From positions 452,501 through 516,500 of the forward strand of contig NZ_AP018712.1 of NCBI RefSeq assembly GCF_014701195.1: a stretch of 64,000 nt of DNA, written 5' to 3'. The DNA comes from Tepiditoga spiralis. GTDB taxonomy: Bacteria > Thermotogota > Thermotogae > Petrotogales > Petrotogaceae. This document shows, one piece after another, positions 9,989 to 19,139 of the stretch (the stretch's first letter is position 1; every line of letters begins with the position of its first letter). A program made the translations under genes and the position numbers. Below the pieces are notes generated by a model. The model did not search any database, was not told where the DNA came from, and saw nothing but the letters and a program-made list of their open reading frames with translations.

Positions 9989-11779
9989 TCATAATTGATT
10001 ACTCATATTTTTTATTTTTTCAATAGATAACTTTGTTGTTTTAGAAATAATTTCTATATCAACTCCATTTTTTAATAGTTCTTTTGCCATTCTTTCTTCT
10101 GGAGTTACTTCAACATCTTTATCCAAATTACTAACGATTTCAACCTCTTTTTTATCAAAAGCTATTGAAACTTTTATTATATCATTTATTCCATAACTTT
10201 TTATCTCTTCTTCATACTTCTTTTCATTTATTTGTTTTAATCCATTTTGTGCACTGTTTAATAGTGTTTTTTCATTTTTATAAAACTTTTTAAACTCTAT
10301 TATTATTCCTTTATCTGTTTTATCTTTTGGTATTAAAATAACATCTGCTCTTCCAAGTCCTGTTTCTCTATTACTCTTTATTATGTACTCTTCTTTCAAA
10401 CCAACGCTCATTCCAAGTATTAGTCCATGATAAAATCTTTCTGGTTCTTCTCCACTAACATCAAAGTAACTCAATGTATTAATAGTTAGTTTTTGAAAGT
10501 CTTCTTTAAACTCTTCTATGTATCCATTTATTAGGTTCAATAGTATATTATTAATGTTTATATTTGATTCTCTCAACATATTTCTAACTGTTTGTACAAA
10601 AAAATCTTTTACTTCTTCATTTGGTATCTTTACTTTATACATTGTTATATTATTTTTTCTTTTTTTACTCGTCCACTTTAAGTAACCACTAAATAAAAAT
10701 AATGTCCAAATTGCACTTTCACTATTTAAGTTTAAATCACCATAAACCATAGTTTCTATTATTTCACACTCTACTTCTTCTCCATTTATTAATTTTTCTA
10801 CATTATCTTTTATATTAACAGTTCCTTCTTTTATTAGCTTTCTTATTAAATAATTTCCACTCGTATTCATCCAATATGGTCTTATTTTCCCTTTATTCTT
10901 TGCAAGAGTTACTATAGAAAAAGGATTGTATATTTCAACACCACCAAAGTTATAACCATTGTACCAGTCTATAACTTCATTTTCTTCGTATTCAAGTTCA
11001 TAATACTTCAATACTTCTTCTACTTCTTCTTTAGTTAAACCATACTTATCATTGAATAGTTCATTTAATACAGTAGAAACTTCTAAATTATTCACACCAG
11101 TAAAGATACTTTCTTTAGAAACTCTTGTTATTCCAGTAAGAACTGCTTTTTCAAGGTATACATTATCTTTTAATGCCATGCCAAATAAATTACCTATTAA
11201 AGATATTATTTCATCATAATAACCATGTAAATAAGCTTGTTGAATGGGAGTGTCGTATTCATCTATTAATATTATTACTTTTTTATCATAGTATCTTTCC
11301 ATATATTCTGATAAACTTCTTATACAATTTTCATAATCAGCATCTAAAGCTTCTCTACCCATTATTTTATTGTATACATCTTTTTCCCTTTCATTTAATA
11401 CTTCAAAAACATATTCATGTTTTATATACAACCTTGAAAGCTCCATAGCTAATAAATCATGCATTTTTTTTAAGTTATTAGACTTTAAATCCTTAAAGGT
11501 GATGTATATAACGGGGTGTTTATTTAAATGTTTTTCTATTATGTTTTTTTCTTTGTATATATTTAAATCTTTAAAGAGGTATTCATTGTTTTGAGTAATA
11601 TCAAAAAAGTACTTCATCATAGATTGACTAAGAGTTTTCCCGAACCTTCTTGGTCTTGTTATTAATAAAACATCTCCACTTTCAATAACTTCTTTGATTA
11701 ACATACTTTTATCTACAAAATACATATTATCTTCAATTAAAGATTTAAAGTCACTTCTTCCTATTGGCAATCGTTTCAT
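9989..11779 (-). CDS. AAA-ATPase-like protein with C-terminal PD-(D/E)XK nuclease domain
   Basis: The 596-residue protein belongs to the AAA-ATPase_like (PF09820) plus PDDEXK_9 (PF08011) class. The N-terminus has the family opening LPIGRSDFKSLIEDNMYFVDKS and a P-loop-like LITRPRRFGKT (about 39-49), then a Walker-B-like VIILIDEYDTPI. The C-terminus carries the nuclease core GRADVILIP ... GIIIEFKK (about 477-499), i.e. the D...ExK signature. Such genes are numerous in Petrotogales and gut anaerobes; their role is unproven, though mobility or defence is often proposed. SD GAGGAG precedes the ATG. It is monocistronic, with -10 TATAAT at 11820-11815. Confidence 0.85.
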   Translation of the reverse strand: MKRLPIGRSDFKSLIEDNMYFVDKSMLIKEVIESGDVLLITRPRRFGKTLSQSMMKYFFDITQNNEYLFKDLNIYKEKNIIEKHLNKHPVIYITFKDLKSNNLKKMHDLLAMELSRLYIKHEYVFEVLNEREKDVYNKIMGREALDADYENCIRSLSEYMERYYDKKVIILIDEYDTPIQQAYLHGYYDEIISLIGNLFGMALKDNVYLEKAVLTGITRVSKESIFTGVNNLEVSTVLNELFNDKYGLTKEEVEEVLKYYELEYEENEVIDWYNGYNFGGVEIYNPFSIVTLAKNKGKIRPYWMNTSGNYLIRKLIKEGTVNIKDNVEKLINGEEVECEIIETMVYGDLNLNSESAIWTLFLFSGYLKWTSKKRKNNITMYKVKIPNEEVKDFFVQTVRNMLRESNININNILLNLINGYIEEFKEDFQKLTINTLSYFDVSGEEPERFYHGLILGMSVGLKEEYIIKSNRETGLGRADVILIPKDKTDKGIIIEFKKFYKNEKTLLNSAQNGLKQINEKKYEEEIKSYGINDIIKVSIAFDKKEVEIVSNLDKDVEVTPEERMAKELLKNGVDIEIISKTTKLSIEKIKNMSNQL

Positions 11780-11880
11780 AGAATCATCTCCTCATTTCTA
11801 ATTCTTTATATACTATTATATCAAAATTACTTTAAAATATTAAAAAATACATTAATTCTTAATAAGAAAAAATTTAAAAT

Positions 11881-11951
11881 GCTTGACTTCTTTACAATCG
11901 AGAAATCAAGCATATAGATAATCTAATTTTCATTTAACTTAGATTATCTAT
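11881..11951 (-). terminator. Double-hairpin terminator of the methionine operon
   Basis: Two hairpins follow metH on the minus strand. The first is a perfect 13-bp stem (ATAGATAATCTAA 11914-11926 with its complement 11939-11951). The second is GCTTGA-C-TTCT / AGAA-A-TCAAGC (11881-11891 with 11901-11911), followed on the minus strand by ATTTTAAATTTTTT, which makes it the likely true terminator. Confidence 0.7.
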
Positions 11952-11978
11952 CAGTAGGTATCTTATCTGTATGATTTT

Positions 11979-14354
11979 TTATATAGAAAAAAATTGTTTT
12001 GCTATTTCAACAGCTTTTTGTGCATCTTTAACATAATAATCTGCTTTTATCATATCAGTATATTTTTGATTTAAGACTGCTCCTCCAACCATAATTTTAC
12101 AATCTAATTTATTCTTACGTATTTCTTTAATTATATATTCCATACTTTTAACTGTTGTTGTCATCAAAGCGCTTAGTCCAACTAATCTTATATTTTCTTT
12201 TTTTATACTTTCTATTATTTTTTGTGCTGGTACATCTTTACCTAAATCTACTATTTCGTATCCATAGTTTTCAAGTATAACTTTTACTATATTTTTTCCT
12301 ATATCATGAACATCACCTTGAACAGTTGCCAAAAGTATTTTTTTTCCAACTTTTTTTTCTTCTCCTGACTTTAATATTATTTCTTTTATTAATTCAAATG
12401 ATTTTTTTACAGTTTCTGCAGATCTTATAAGTTGAGGTAAAAATATTTCTTCTTTTTCATATCGTTGTCCAACTATATCCAATGCTGGAATTAAAAATTC
12501 ATTTATTATTTCCATAGATTTTTTTTCTTTTAGCAAAATTTTTGTTGCTTCAATTGCTTCATCTTTTAAACCATCAATTATTATTTGTTTTAAATCTATT
12601 TCTTTTTGCATTTTAATTTCTTTATTTAATTTTTTTTGTATAACTTTTGAATACTTTTCTATAAATTTCTCTGATTGTTTATCTTGATTTGATAAAACTT
12701 TATATGAATAGATTATTTCTTTTATTTCTTCTTTTTTAGGATTTAATATTGGTGCATCAACTCCAGCTGTTAAAGCCATTGCTAAAAATGTTTTATTTAA
12801 TATGCTTCTATTTGGAAGGCCAAAAGATACATTACTTATTCCCAAAGTTGTTTTAACATTAAATTTTTCTTTAACCATTCTAACAGCTTTTATTGTTTCC
12901 ATAACATCTTCTTGTTGTGCTGATGCTGTTAAAACTAAACAATCTATCAATATATTTTTTTTATGTATTCCATATTTTTGAGCTGTTTTTATAATTTTTT
13001 CTGCAACTTCAACTCTTTCTTCTGCCTTTTTAGGTATCCCTCTTTCATCTAAGGTCAGTCCTACTACACATGCTCCATACTTTTTTACTATTGGAAATAT
13101 TTTTTCCATACTTTCTTTTTTACCATTTACAGAGTTTATTAATGGTTTACCATTATAAATTCTAACTGCATGTTCTATTACTTTTGGATCTGAACTATCA
13201 ATTTGAAGTGGTAATCCCATTACTGATTGTATTTCTTTTATAACTTTTATCATAATTTCTTCTTCGTTTATTTCGGGAAGTCCCACATTAACATCTAAAA
13301 TATCTGCGCCTTCTTCTTTTTGATTTATTGCTTCTTTTATTATATAATCTAAGTTTTTATCTCTTAATGCTTGTTTAAACTTCTTTTTTCCTGTTGGATT
13401 TATTCTTTCCCCTATTATTTTTAAAGTTTCACCTATCTTTACAGTTTTTGAATATGATGAAACTGCCGTGAATTCTTTTTCTTTTATTTTTTTTGGTTTT
13501 ACTGTTTTTAATTCTTTTGTCATTAATTTTATAAATCTTTCATCTGTACCACAACATCCTCCTATTATCTGTGCACCCATTTCAACTATTTTTTTCATGT
13601 GAGTTAAAAATTCTTTTGGAGTAATCTTATACTTTGTTTCACCATTTTCTATTTCTGGTAATCCAGCATTTGGTTGAACCATAACAGGTATTGATGAATA
13701 TTTTATAATTTTTTCTACTATTGGTATAGCTTCTTTTGGTCCAACAGAACAGTTTAATCCTAGTGCATCTACATCAAGTCCTTCTAAAACATTTACCATT
13801 GTCAATGGATCTGTTCCAGTAAATGTTCTTCCATCTTCTGTAAAAGTCATTGTACAAAAAACAGGTAATTTTGTATTTTCTTTTGCAGCAAGTATTGCTG
13901 CTTTTGCTTCATATAAATCTGATATTGTTTCTATTAAAATTAAGTCTGCACCTGCTTTTTCTCCAGCTATCATTTGTCTTTTAAACATATTATATGCTTC
14001 TTCAAACTTCAATGTTCCTGATGGTTCTAATAATCTTCCTATTGGTCCTATATCAAGTGCAACATATTGTACTCCAGTTGCACTCTTTGCTATTTTTACA
14101 GCTGATTCAACAATTTCTTCAACAGTATACTCGGTTCTTTTTAATTTAAATTCACTTGCACCAAAAGTATTTGTTGTTATTATTTGTGCACCTGACCTTA
14201 TATATAGTTCATGTATTTCTTTTATAATATTTGGGTTTGTAATATTTAATGTTTCTGGTAATGTTCCAAGTTTTAATCCTTTTTTTTGTAATTGCGTACC
14301 CATTGCACCATCAAAAAATAAAAGCTCATTTTTTATTCTTTCTTTAATATGCAC
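11979..14354 (-). CDS. metH: Cobalamin-dependent methionine synthase (MetH) lacking the reactivation domain
   Basis: Transfers the methyl group of 5-methyltetrahydrofolate to homocysteine through enzyme-bound cobalamin. Domains in order: homocysteine/zinc-binding barrel (1 to about 290, with the zinc cysteines in IGGCCGT near 266), pterin-binding barrel (about 310-560), B12 cap and Rossmann domain (about 585 to end) with the cobalt-ligand motif DVHDIGKN near 680. The fourth, AdoMet-binding reactivation domain of E. coli MetH is missing and is supplied by the preceding gene, as in T. maritima. GTG at 14354 is chosen because AAAGGGTGG lies a proper distance ahead; GTG at 14363 overlaps that SD. 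It overlaps the upstream gene by 11 nt. Confidence 0.93.
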   Translation of the reverse strand: MHIKERIKNELLFFDGAMGTQLQKKGLKLGTLPETLNITNPNIIKEIHELYIRSGAQIITTNTFGASEFKLKRTEYTVEEIVESAVKIAKSATGVQYVALDIGPIGRLLEPSGTLKFEEAYNMFKRQMIAGEKAGADLILIETISDLYEAKAAILAAKENTKLPVFCTMTFTEDGRTFTGTDPLTMVNVLEGLDVDALGLNCSVGPKEAIPIVEKIIKYSSIPVMVQPNAGLPEIENGETKYKITPKEFLTHMKKIVEMGAQIIGGCCGTDERFIKLMTKELKTVKPKKIKEKEFTAVSSYSKTVKIGETLKIIGERINPTGKKKFKQALRDKNLDYIIKEAINQKEEGADILDVNVGLPEINEEEIMIKVIKEIQSVMGLPLQIDSSDPKVIEHAVRIYNGKPLINSVNGKKESMEKIFPIVKKYGACVVGLTLDERGIPKKAEERVEVAEKIIKTAQKYGIHKKNILIDCLVLTASAQQEDVMETIKAVRMVKEKFNVKTTLGISNVSFGLPNRSILNKTFLAMALTAGVDAPILNPKKEEIKEIIYSYKVLSNQDKQSEKFIEKYSKVIQKKLNKEIKMQKEIDLKQIIIDGLKDEAIEATKILLKEKKSMEIINEFLIPALDIVGQRYEKEEIFLPQLIRSAETVKKSFELIKEIILKSGEEKKVGKKILLATVQGDVHDIGKNIVKVILENYGYEIVDLGKDVPAQKIIESIKKENIRLVGLSALMTTTVKSMEYIIKEIRKNKLDCKIMVGGAVLNQKYTDMIKADYYVKDAQKAVEIAKQFFSI

Positions 14355-14997
14355 ATGAACCACCCTTTCTTTTAAAACTACAATTTAACTTACATCCATC
14401 GCAACCATATATATTTGCAACACTATTTTCTTTTTGTAATCCAATAATTGCAGTTACTGATTTTTCAGGTATTAATACATTATTTTCTGTAACATCCAAT
14501 CCTATTTTTTTCCTTGTATCTAAAATATTTACTATTTCTTGTTGAACTTCTATTGAAAAATCTCCATATCCTGGACTGTATCTTGGAGTTATATAATATG
14601 GATACATTTCTTTTTCTATAATACTTTGAACTTCATCACAACTTTTTTCAACATAAACAGAAGCACAAGCATTAAAAATAACTGCTTTAGTCATATCTTT
14701 TAATTGATAATAACGTAGTTTTTTATCAATTTCAAATCCTATAGTAACTGCCATAATTGCACATTTGTCTGATGCTCTTAAATGAGTTTTTATATTTTCA
14801 CCTTTTAATAAAACCTCTGTTCCACTTAATAGTATTCCTTCTTTTAATTTTTCTAAATCAAAAATTTTAAATGTATATCTGTAAATAGAAGTGTTTTTTA
14901 CTTCTTCAATACTTTTATCTATTAAAAAATCTAATTTATTATCTATTTTTTGATTTTTGTACCCTAAATACCTTAACACTTCTTTTTTAAACTCCAA
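14344..14997 (-). CDS. Methionine synthase reactivation protein (TM0269-like)
   Basis: A 217-residue protein resembling the free-standing reactivation module of Thermotoga methionine synthase. That module uses AdoMet to remethylate cobalamin oxidised to the inactive Co(II) state. The central TPRYSPGYGDFSIEVQQEI corresponds to the RxxPGYxxxP-like AdoMet-binding region of the MetH activation domain. The tail CDGCKLNCSFKRKGGSCAY is cysteine-rich (four Cys), suggesting a small metal site in addition to the domain. It sits directly between metF and metH, overlapping metH, which fits a dedicated partner. Confidence 0.85.
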   Translation of the reverse strand: MEFKKEVLRYLGYKNQKIDNKLDFLIDKSIEEVKNTSIYRYTFKIFDLEKLKEGILLSGTEVLLKGENIKTHLRASDKCAIMAVTIGFEIDKKLRYYQLKDMTKAVIFNACASVYVEKSCDEVQSIIEKEMYPYYITPRYSPGYGDFSIEVQQEIVNILDTRKKIGLDVTENNVLIPEKSVTAIIGLQKENSVANIYGCDGCKLNCSFKRKGGSCAY

Positions 14998-14999
14998 TT

Positions 15000-15884
15000 T
15001 TATTCCTCCATTTTTATATTGATTTTTAATATAGATGTTATTCTTTTTACAATTTCTTTTGCTATTTTAGATTTATTCATAACATATAAGTGAATCCCAT
15101 CAACTCCAGTTGTTAAAAGATCTATAATTTGATCACATGCATATGTAACTCCTGCATCAATTAATGCTTCTTTATTATTTTCGTATTTATTCATTATTTT
15201 TATAAATTTTTCTGGTATATTTACTCCACACATAGATACTATTTTTTCAACTTGTTTTTTATTTACTACTGGCATTATACCTGCTTGAAGTGGTATATTT
15301 ATATTTCTATTTTTTAATTTTTCTCTAAAATCATAAAAATATTTATTATCAAAAAATAATTGTGTTATTAAAAAATCCGTTCCTGCATTTACTTTTTTAT
15401 TTAAATAATATAAATCTAAACTTTTATTTCTTGCTTCTATATGTCCTTCAGGATAACAAGCTGCACCTATACTAAACTTCTTTTTTTTAGATATGTATCT
15501 TATTAAGTCTTCAGCATAATTAAATTCTTTTTTTATATTTTTATCGTTTGGAATATCTCCACGTAATGCCAGCACATTAGATATGTTGTTTTCTATCAAT
15601 TGATTTAATATTTCATCTATTTCTTTTTTACTCGAATTTATACATGTTAAATGAGAAAGAGGTTCAATTTTATATTCTCTTTTTATAAAAGAAGAAATTT
15701 CTACTGTTTTATTGTTTTTTATACTACCCGACGCCCCATAAGTAACACTTATATAATCAGGATTCAATTGTGCAAGTTCATCTATTGTTTTATATATTGT
15801 TTTTATATTTGATTCTTTTTTTGGTGGAAATATTTCAAAAGATATAACTGGTTTCTTTTCTTTAAAAATATCTTTTATGTACAT
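15000..15884 (-). CDS. metF: Methylenetetrahydrofolate reductase
   Basis: The 294-residue flavoenzyme reduces 5,10-methylene- to 5-methyltetrahydrofolate, the methyl donor for MetH. Family marks are SFEIFPPKKE near the N-terminus (catalytic Glu), YISVTYGASGS, LALRGDIP and GAACYPEGH. Length is typical of the bacterial enzyme. The ATG at 15884 is preferred to the in-frame GTG nine bases upstream, because GAGAGGTG there is the SD. Only 3 nt separate it from the reactivation gene. Confidence 0.93.
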   Translation of the reverse strand: MYIKDIFKEKKPVISFEIFPPKKESNIKTIYKTIDELAQLNPDYISVTYGASGSIKNNKTVEISSFIKREYKIEPLSHLTCINSSKKEIDEILNQLIENNISNVLALRGDIPNDKNIKKEFNYAEDLIRYISKKKKFSIGAACYPEGHIEARNKSLDLYYLNKKVNAGTDFLITQLFFDNKYFYDFREKLKNRNINIPLQAGIMPVVNKKQVEKIVSMCGVNIPEKFIKIMNKYENNKEALIDAGVTYACDQIIDLLTTGVDGIHLYVMNKSKIAKEIVKRITSILKINIKMEE

Positions 15885-15889
15885 AAATA

Positions 15890-16618
15890 TCACCTCTCTA
15901 TTTCTATTTTACCCCAACTTCCAAGAGTATTATCAACTATTATTAAAATTCCTATAATATTTTTTATAGAAGTTGCAAATTTTATTCCTTTTTTTATATC
16001 TTCTTTTGTTTTAATAATATTTCCAATTGCTGTTGCCGTTGCATCAGCAAGTAATGTGTCTTCAGATAAAACTACCACTGCATCTGATTTTCCAAAACTC
16101 AAAGAATGTCCAAACGTTCCAGAAGATGTACATATTCCAAGTTTTTCATAATTTGGTTTTATCTTTAAAGATAGTTTATTAGAAAATTTAGATTTTCCAG
16201 CATATATTTTAATCTTTCTTTCCTTTTTTGTTTTTAAAAATATATCTCCGCCATTTTCAATTATTACTTCATCTGTATACTTTAAAAGTTCTATACCAAC
16301 ATATTCTGAAATTGCACCAGCAATCGCAGCCATTGGTCCAACATTAGTTAATTTACTGACTTTAATCATATGCTTTACTATTTTACTAGCATTTTCTTTT
16401 TCTACTATTGGTACTAAACTTTTATAAAATTCTATATTTTTAGCTGAATAATTTATTATTTCTTCTCTATATTTTTTTACCATTTTTTTTGTTATCTTAG
16501 ACAAATCTTTTTTTGCAGAAATAAACAAGTCTGTTTCAAATTCCATTACTCTAAAATTTGTCATATCCTGACTTTTCATTTTTTCTCTATAATCTCTTAC
16601 TTCATACAAATCAATCAT
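15890..16618 (-). CDS. UPF0280/COG2122 ApbE-like protein
   Basis: A 242-residue member of the UPF0280 family, recognised from VGPMAAIAGAISEYVG, VIIENGGDIFL, ICTSSGTFGHSLSFGKSDA and ADATATAIGN. The fold is ApbE-like. In methanogens a COG2122 protein works with the COG1900/DUF39 protein in making homocysteine from aspartate semialdehyde and sulfide. The DUF39 gene lies immediately upstream here and overlaps it by 8 nt, so the same partnership is inferred. The exact chemistry is not settled by the sequence. Confidence 0.85.
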   Translation of the reverse strand: MIDLYEVRDYREKMKSQDMTNFRVMEFETDLFISAKKDLSKITKKMVKKYREEIINYSAKNIEFYKSLVPIVEKENASKIVKHMIKVSKLTNVGPMAAIAGAISEYVGIELLKYTDEVIIENGGDIFLKTKKERKIKIYAGKSKFSNKLSLKIKPNYEKLGICTSSGTFGHSLSFGKSDAVVVLSEDTLLADATATAIGNIIKTKEDIKKGIKFATSIKNIIGILIIVDNTLGSWGKIEIER

Positions 16619-17744
16619 CTTCTTTCATTTTTTTTACTTTTTTATCTAATGGAAATACTTCAAGTGGTTTAGTTAATAAAAAGTTTCCATTTTTTATTTC
16701 ATCTTTTAATTCATTTGCAATTTTTCTAGCTTTTTTTAAATTAGATATTGATGCAGTTCTAACTTCTTTTCCATTTATTTTCACCATACCACTTTGAAGT
16801 TGTTTATAATTTACCTTTTTTATTTTTTTACCACTACTATAGTCAATAATATTTGTTTGTATTTCTTCATTTTTTATTGTTGTATATTTTAAAATTTCTT
16901 CATTTAAGATTGGAATTGGTATTCCAATACCAATAAACATTGATATTCCATAATTTTTAAAAATTACAGGTTGTATATATTCTTTATTCATTTTTTTTAA
17001 ATCTCCTATAACCGCTAATGTTCCTGCAGGTGTAATTGGCACTCCTCTTTCATTTCTTTCTGCAGAAGAATTAAATTGTGTACCCATCCAACTTACATAT
17101 CCTTGAGTTCCTGCTAAAAATATCTTTGTTCCTATTCCTATCGTTTTATAGTATGGATCATTTAATAGTGGACTTAACTCTCCTGTTGTACTATAGTTTA
17201 TATTACCCATATTTGGTCTTAAAGTTCCCATATACGTATAAATTTTTTTATCTGAAGCGTTTGTTGCCGCATTATAATTTTGATAAACATTTCTTGGATT
17301 AAATAAATAAGCTTCATTTATATCTTCTTTTGTTATGTATGTATCAACATGTTTTTTTGGATAACAATCAGTTCCATTTGAAGTTGCTTCTAAATGTATT
17401 TTTTTCCCAGATATTAAGTCATGTATTACGTGTGCTCCACCATATTTTTTATTTTTACTCTCTTGAGATGCCCCAATATATGAATCAACTGCAGCTAATC
17501 CAGAATATGCTTCTACACCATTCAAATAAGTTTTTTGCATTCTTATTGGCGGATTTGAATGTCCAAAATTTAAAAATGCTCCACTTGAACACATTGGCCC
17601 AAAGGTTGCTGTAGTAACAACATCCACATACTCTGCAGTTTTTTCAATTCCAATTTCTTCAACTATATCTATAATTTCTTCTGCTGTTACAACAACAGCT
17701 TCACCTTTTGAAATTTTTTCATTTATCTCTTCATAAGTTTTCAT
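16611..17744 (-). CDS. Homocysteine biosynthesis protein, DUF39/COG1900
   Basis: A 377-residue DUF39 protein (TATFGPMCSSGAFLNFGHS, with the conserved Cys; IGASQESKNKKYGGAHVI; GTQGYVSWMGTQFN). This family converts aspartate semialdehyde plus a sulfur source to homocysteine, bypassing homoserine activation. It ends after the core, without the CBS or ferredoxin extensions seen in some members, and no NIL/ferredoxin gene adjoins it. The start at 17744 is chosen for AAGGAGG about 8 nt upstream; the in-frame ATG at 17771 overlaps lysC further and has no SD. It overlaps lysC by 14 nt. Confidence 0.88.
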   Translation of the reverse strand: MKTYEEINEKISKGEAVVVTAEEIIDIVEEIGIEKTAEYVDVVTTATFGPMCSSGAFLNFGHSNPPIRMQKTYLNGVEAYSGLAAVDSYIGASQESKNKKYGGAHVIHDLISGKKIHLEATSNGTDCYPKKHVDTYITKEDINEAYLFNPRNVYQNYNAATNASDKKIYTYMGTLRPNMGNINYSTTGELSPLLNDPYYKTIGIGTKIFLAGTQGYVSWMGTQFNSSAERNERGVPITPAGTLAVIGDLKKMNKEYIQPVIFKNYGISMFIGIGIPIPILNEEILKYTTIKNEEIQTNIIDYSSGKKIKKVNYKQLQSGMVKINGKEVRTASISNLKKARKIANELKDEIKNGNFLLTKPLEVFPLDKKVKKMKEDD

Positions 17745-18963
17745 ACTTCTCAACCTCCTTATTTTTTTCAATTAACTTTTCGTGTAATTTTTTTAAACCA
17801 ATTTCTGAGTGTTCTTTTGAAACAATACAAGAAATTTTTATTTCTGAGCATGAAACCATGTCTATTGGTATTTTTTCATTTGATAATACTTCAAAAACTT
17901 TTGCTGCAATTCCAGGATTAGACTTTATTCCATATCCTATTACAGATATTTTTGAAACACTTTCATTAAACTCCACATTTTTTGCTTTTAATTTTTCCTT
18001 TATCTTATTACTTACACATAATGCTTTCTCAAAATCATTCTTACTTAAGGTAAAAGATATATCTATTTCATCTTTTACTTTGTTTTCTACAATTAAATCT
18101 ATGTTTATACCTTCATTTGCAATTTCCTTAAATATAGTATTTAAAACATTTATAGAGTAAGGTATTCCTTTTATTGAAATTTTTGATTCGTTTTTTGATA
18201 ATGTAATTCCTTTTATTATAGGTTTTTCCATATTTTTAACCCCTCCAACAATAGTTCCTATTTCTTCTGTAAATGAAGATCTTAAATGTATCTTTAAATT
18301 ATTTTTTGCAGCTAATTCAACACATCTTCCATGAAGAACTTTTGCTCCAGAATCAGCCATTTCAAGCATTTCTTCATAAGAAATTTTTTGTATTTTTTTT
18401 GCATTATTTACTATTCTTGGATCTGAAGTATAAACTCCATTAACATCTGTACATATATCTACCTCCTTTAATCCTAAAGCTGCAGCAACTGCTGTTGCTG
18501 TGATATCTGATCCACCTCTTCCTAAAGTCGTTATTTCATTTTTTTTGGTAACTCCTTGAAAACCTGCTAAAATTACTACATTATCTTTTTCTAATTCTTT
18601 TTTTATTCTTTTTATATTTATTTTTTTTATTTTTGCTTTATTGTAATTCTCGTTTGTTAAAATACTCGCCTGCCAACCTGTAAATGAGATGGATTTTTCT
18701 CCTAAATTTTGTATTGCCATCGATAATAAAGATATAGATACTTGTTCACCAACAGATAAAATCATATCTAATTCTCGTTTTGATGGTGTTTTTGAAATTT
18801 TTTTTGCCTTTTCTAAAAGATCATTAGTCATTCCAGCAGGAGCAGAAACAACAACAATTATTTTATTTTTTTTCTTTAATTCAACTACTTTTTTTGCTAT
18901 CTTTTCTATTCTTTCAACTGTTGCAACTGATGTTCCTCCATACTTTTTTACTATAATATTCAT
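17731..18963 (-). CDS. lysC: Aspartate kinase
   Basis: Phosphorylates aspartate, the first step toward methionine, lysine and threonine. The 410-residue protein opens with VKKYGGTSVA, the aspartokinase nucleotide signature, and has the catalytic-domain segments TLGRGGSDITA and VDICTDVNGVYTSDPR. Two ACT regulatory domains make up the last ~145 residues (the second ends near KLHEKLIEKN). It leads a methionine operon behind a SAM riboswitch, so this copy is probably dedicated to methionine. SD AGGAGGG lies immediately after the leader terminator. Confidence 0.95.
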   Translation of the reverse strand: MNIIVKKYGGTSVATVERIEKIAKKVVELKKKNKIIVVVSAPAGMTNDLLEKAKKISKTPSKRELDMILSVGEQVSISLLSMAIQNLGEKSISFTGWQASILTNENYNKAKIKKINIKRIKKELEKDNVVILAGFQGVTKKNEITTLGRGGSDITATAVAAALGLKEVDICTDVNGVYTSDPRIVNNAKKIQKISYEEMLEMADSGAKVLHGRCVELAAKNNLKIHLRSSFTEEIGTIVGGVKNMEKPIIKGITLSKNESKISIKGIPYSINVLNTIFKEIANEGINIDLIVENKVKDEIDISFTLSKNDFEKALCVSNKIKEKLKAKNVEFNESVSKISVIGYGIKSNPGIAAKVFEVLSNEKIPIDMVSCSEIKISCIVSKEHSEIGLKKLHEKLIEKNKEVEKYENL

Positions 18964-18974
18964 TCTTCCCTCCT

Positions 18975-19015
18975 AAAAAAAAAATCGGTTGTGAATTTAT
19001 CTTCACAACCGATTT
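18975..19015 (-). terminator. Attenuator terminator directly ahead of lysC
   Basis: On the minus strand, a perfect 14-bp stem: AAATCGGTTGTGAA (19015-19002), a 6-nt loop, then TTCACAACCGATTT (18995-18982), running into T10 (18984-18975). The lysC SD starts about one base after the T run, so any lysC mRNA must read through it. Its 5' arm can pair instead with 19061-19072 in the leader ORF. Confidence 0.92.
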
Positions 19016-19029
19016 AAAGCTCTATTATG

Positions 19030-19125
19030 TCAATTTATATAACAAAAGACATGGGCATAAAAATCGGTTATGCCACACATCCACATATTCATATTTATTT
19101 TCTTTACTATTTTTATTACATTCAT
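19030..19125 (-). CDS. 31-residue leader peptide upstream of lysC
   Basis: A short ORF with an excellent SD (GGAGG, 7 nt before the ATG), too small for most gene finders. It reads MNVIKIVKKIN, then MNMWMCGITDFYAHVFCYIN, then TGA. Met codons at positions 12, 14 and 16 and Cys codons at 17 and 28 stand out. Codons 18-24 form the hairpin GGCATAA-CCGATTT-TTATGCC (19074-19054). The bases CATAACCGATTT inside it are complementary to the 5' arm of the lysC terminator. It lies between the SAM-I terminator and the lysC terminator, as a classical attenuation leader would. Confidence 0.7.
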   Translation of the reverse strand: MNVIKIVKKINMNMWMCGITDFYAHVFCYIN

Positions 19126-19139
19126 ATAAATTCCTCCAT

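Noticed and set aside
9989-11779. Abortive-infection or transposon-linked nuclease system
   Set aside because: The gene stands alone without a partner or terminal repeats; the family is common and its role unproven.
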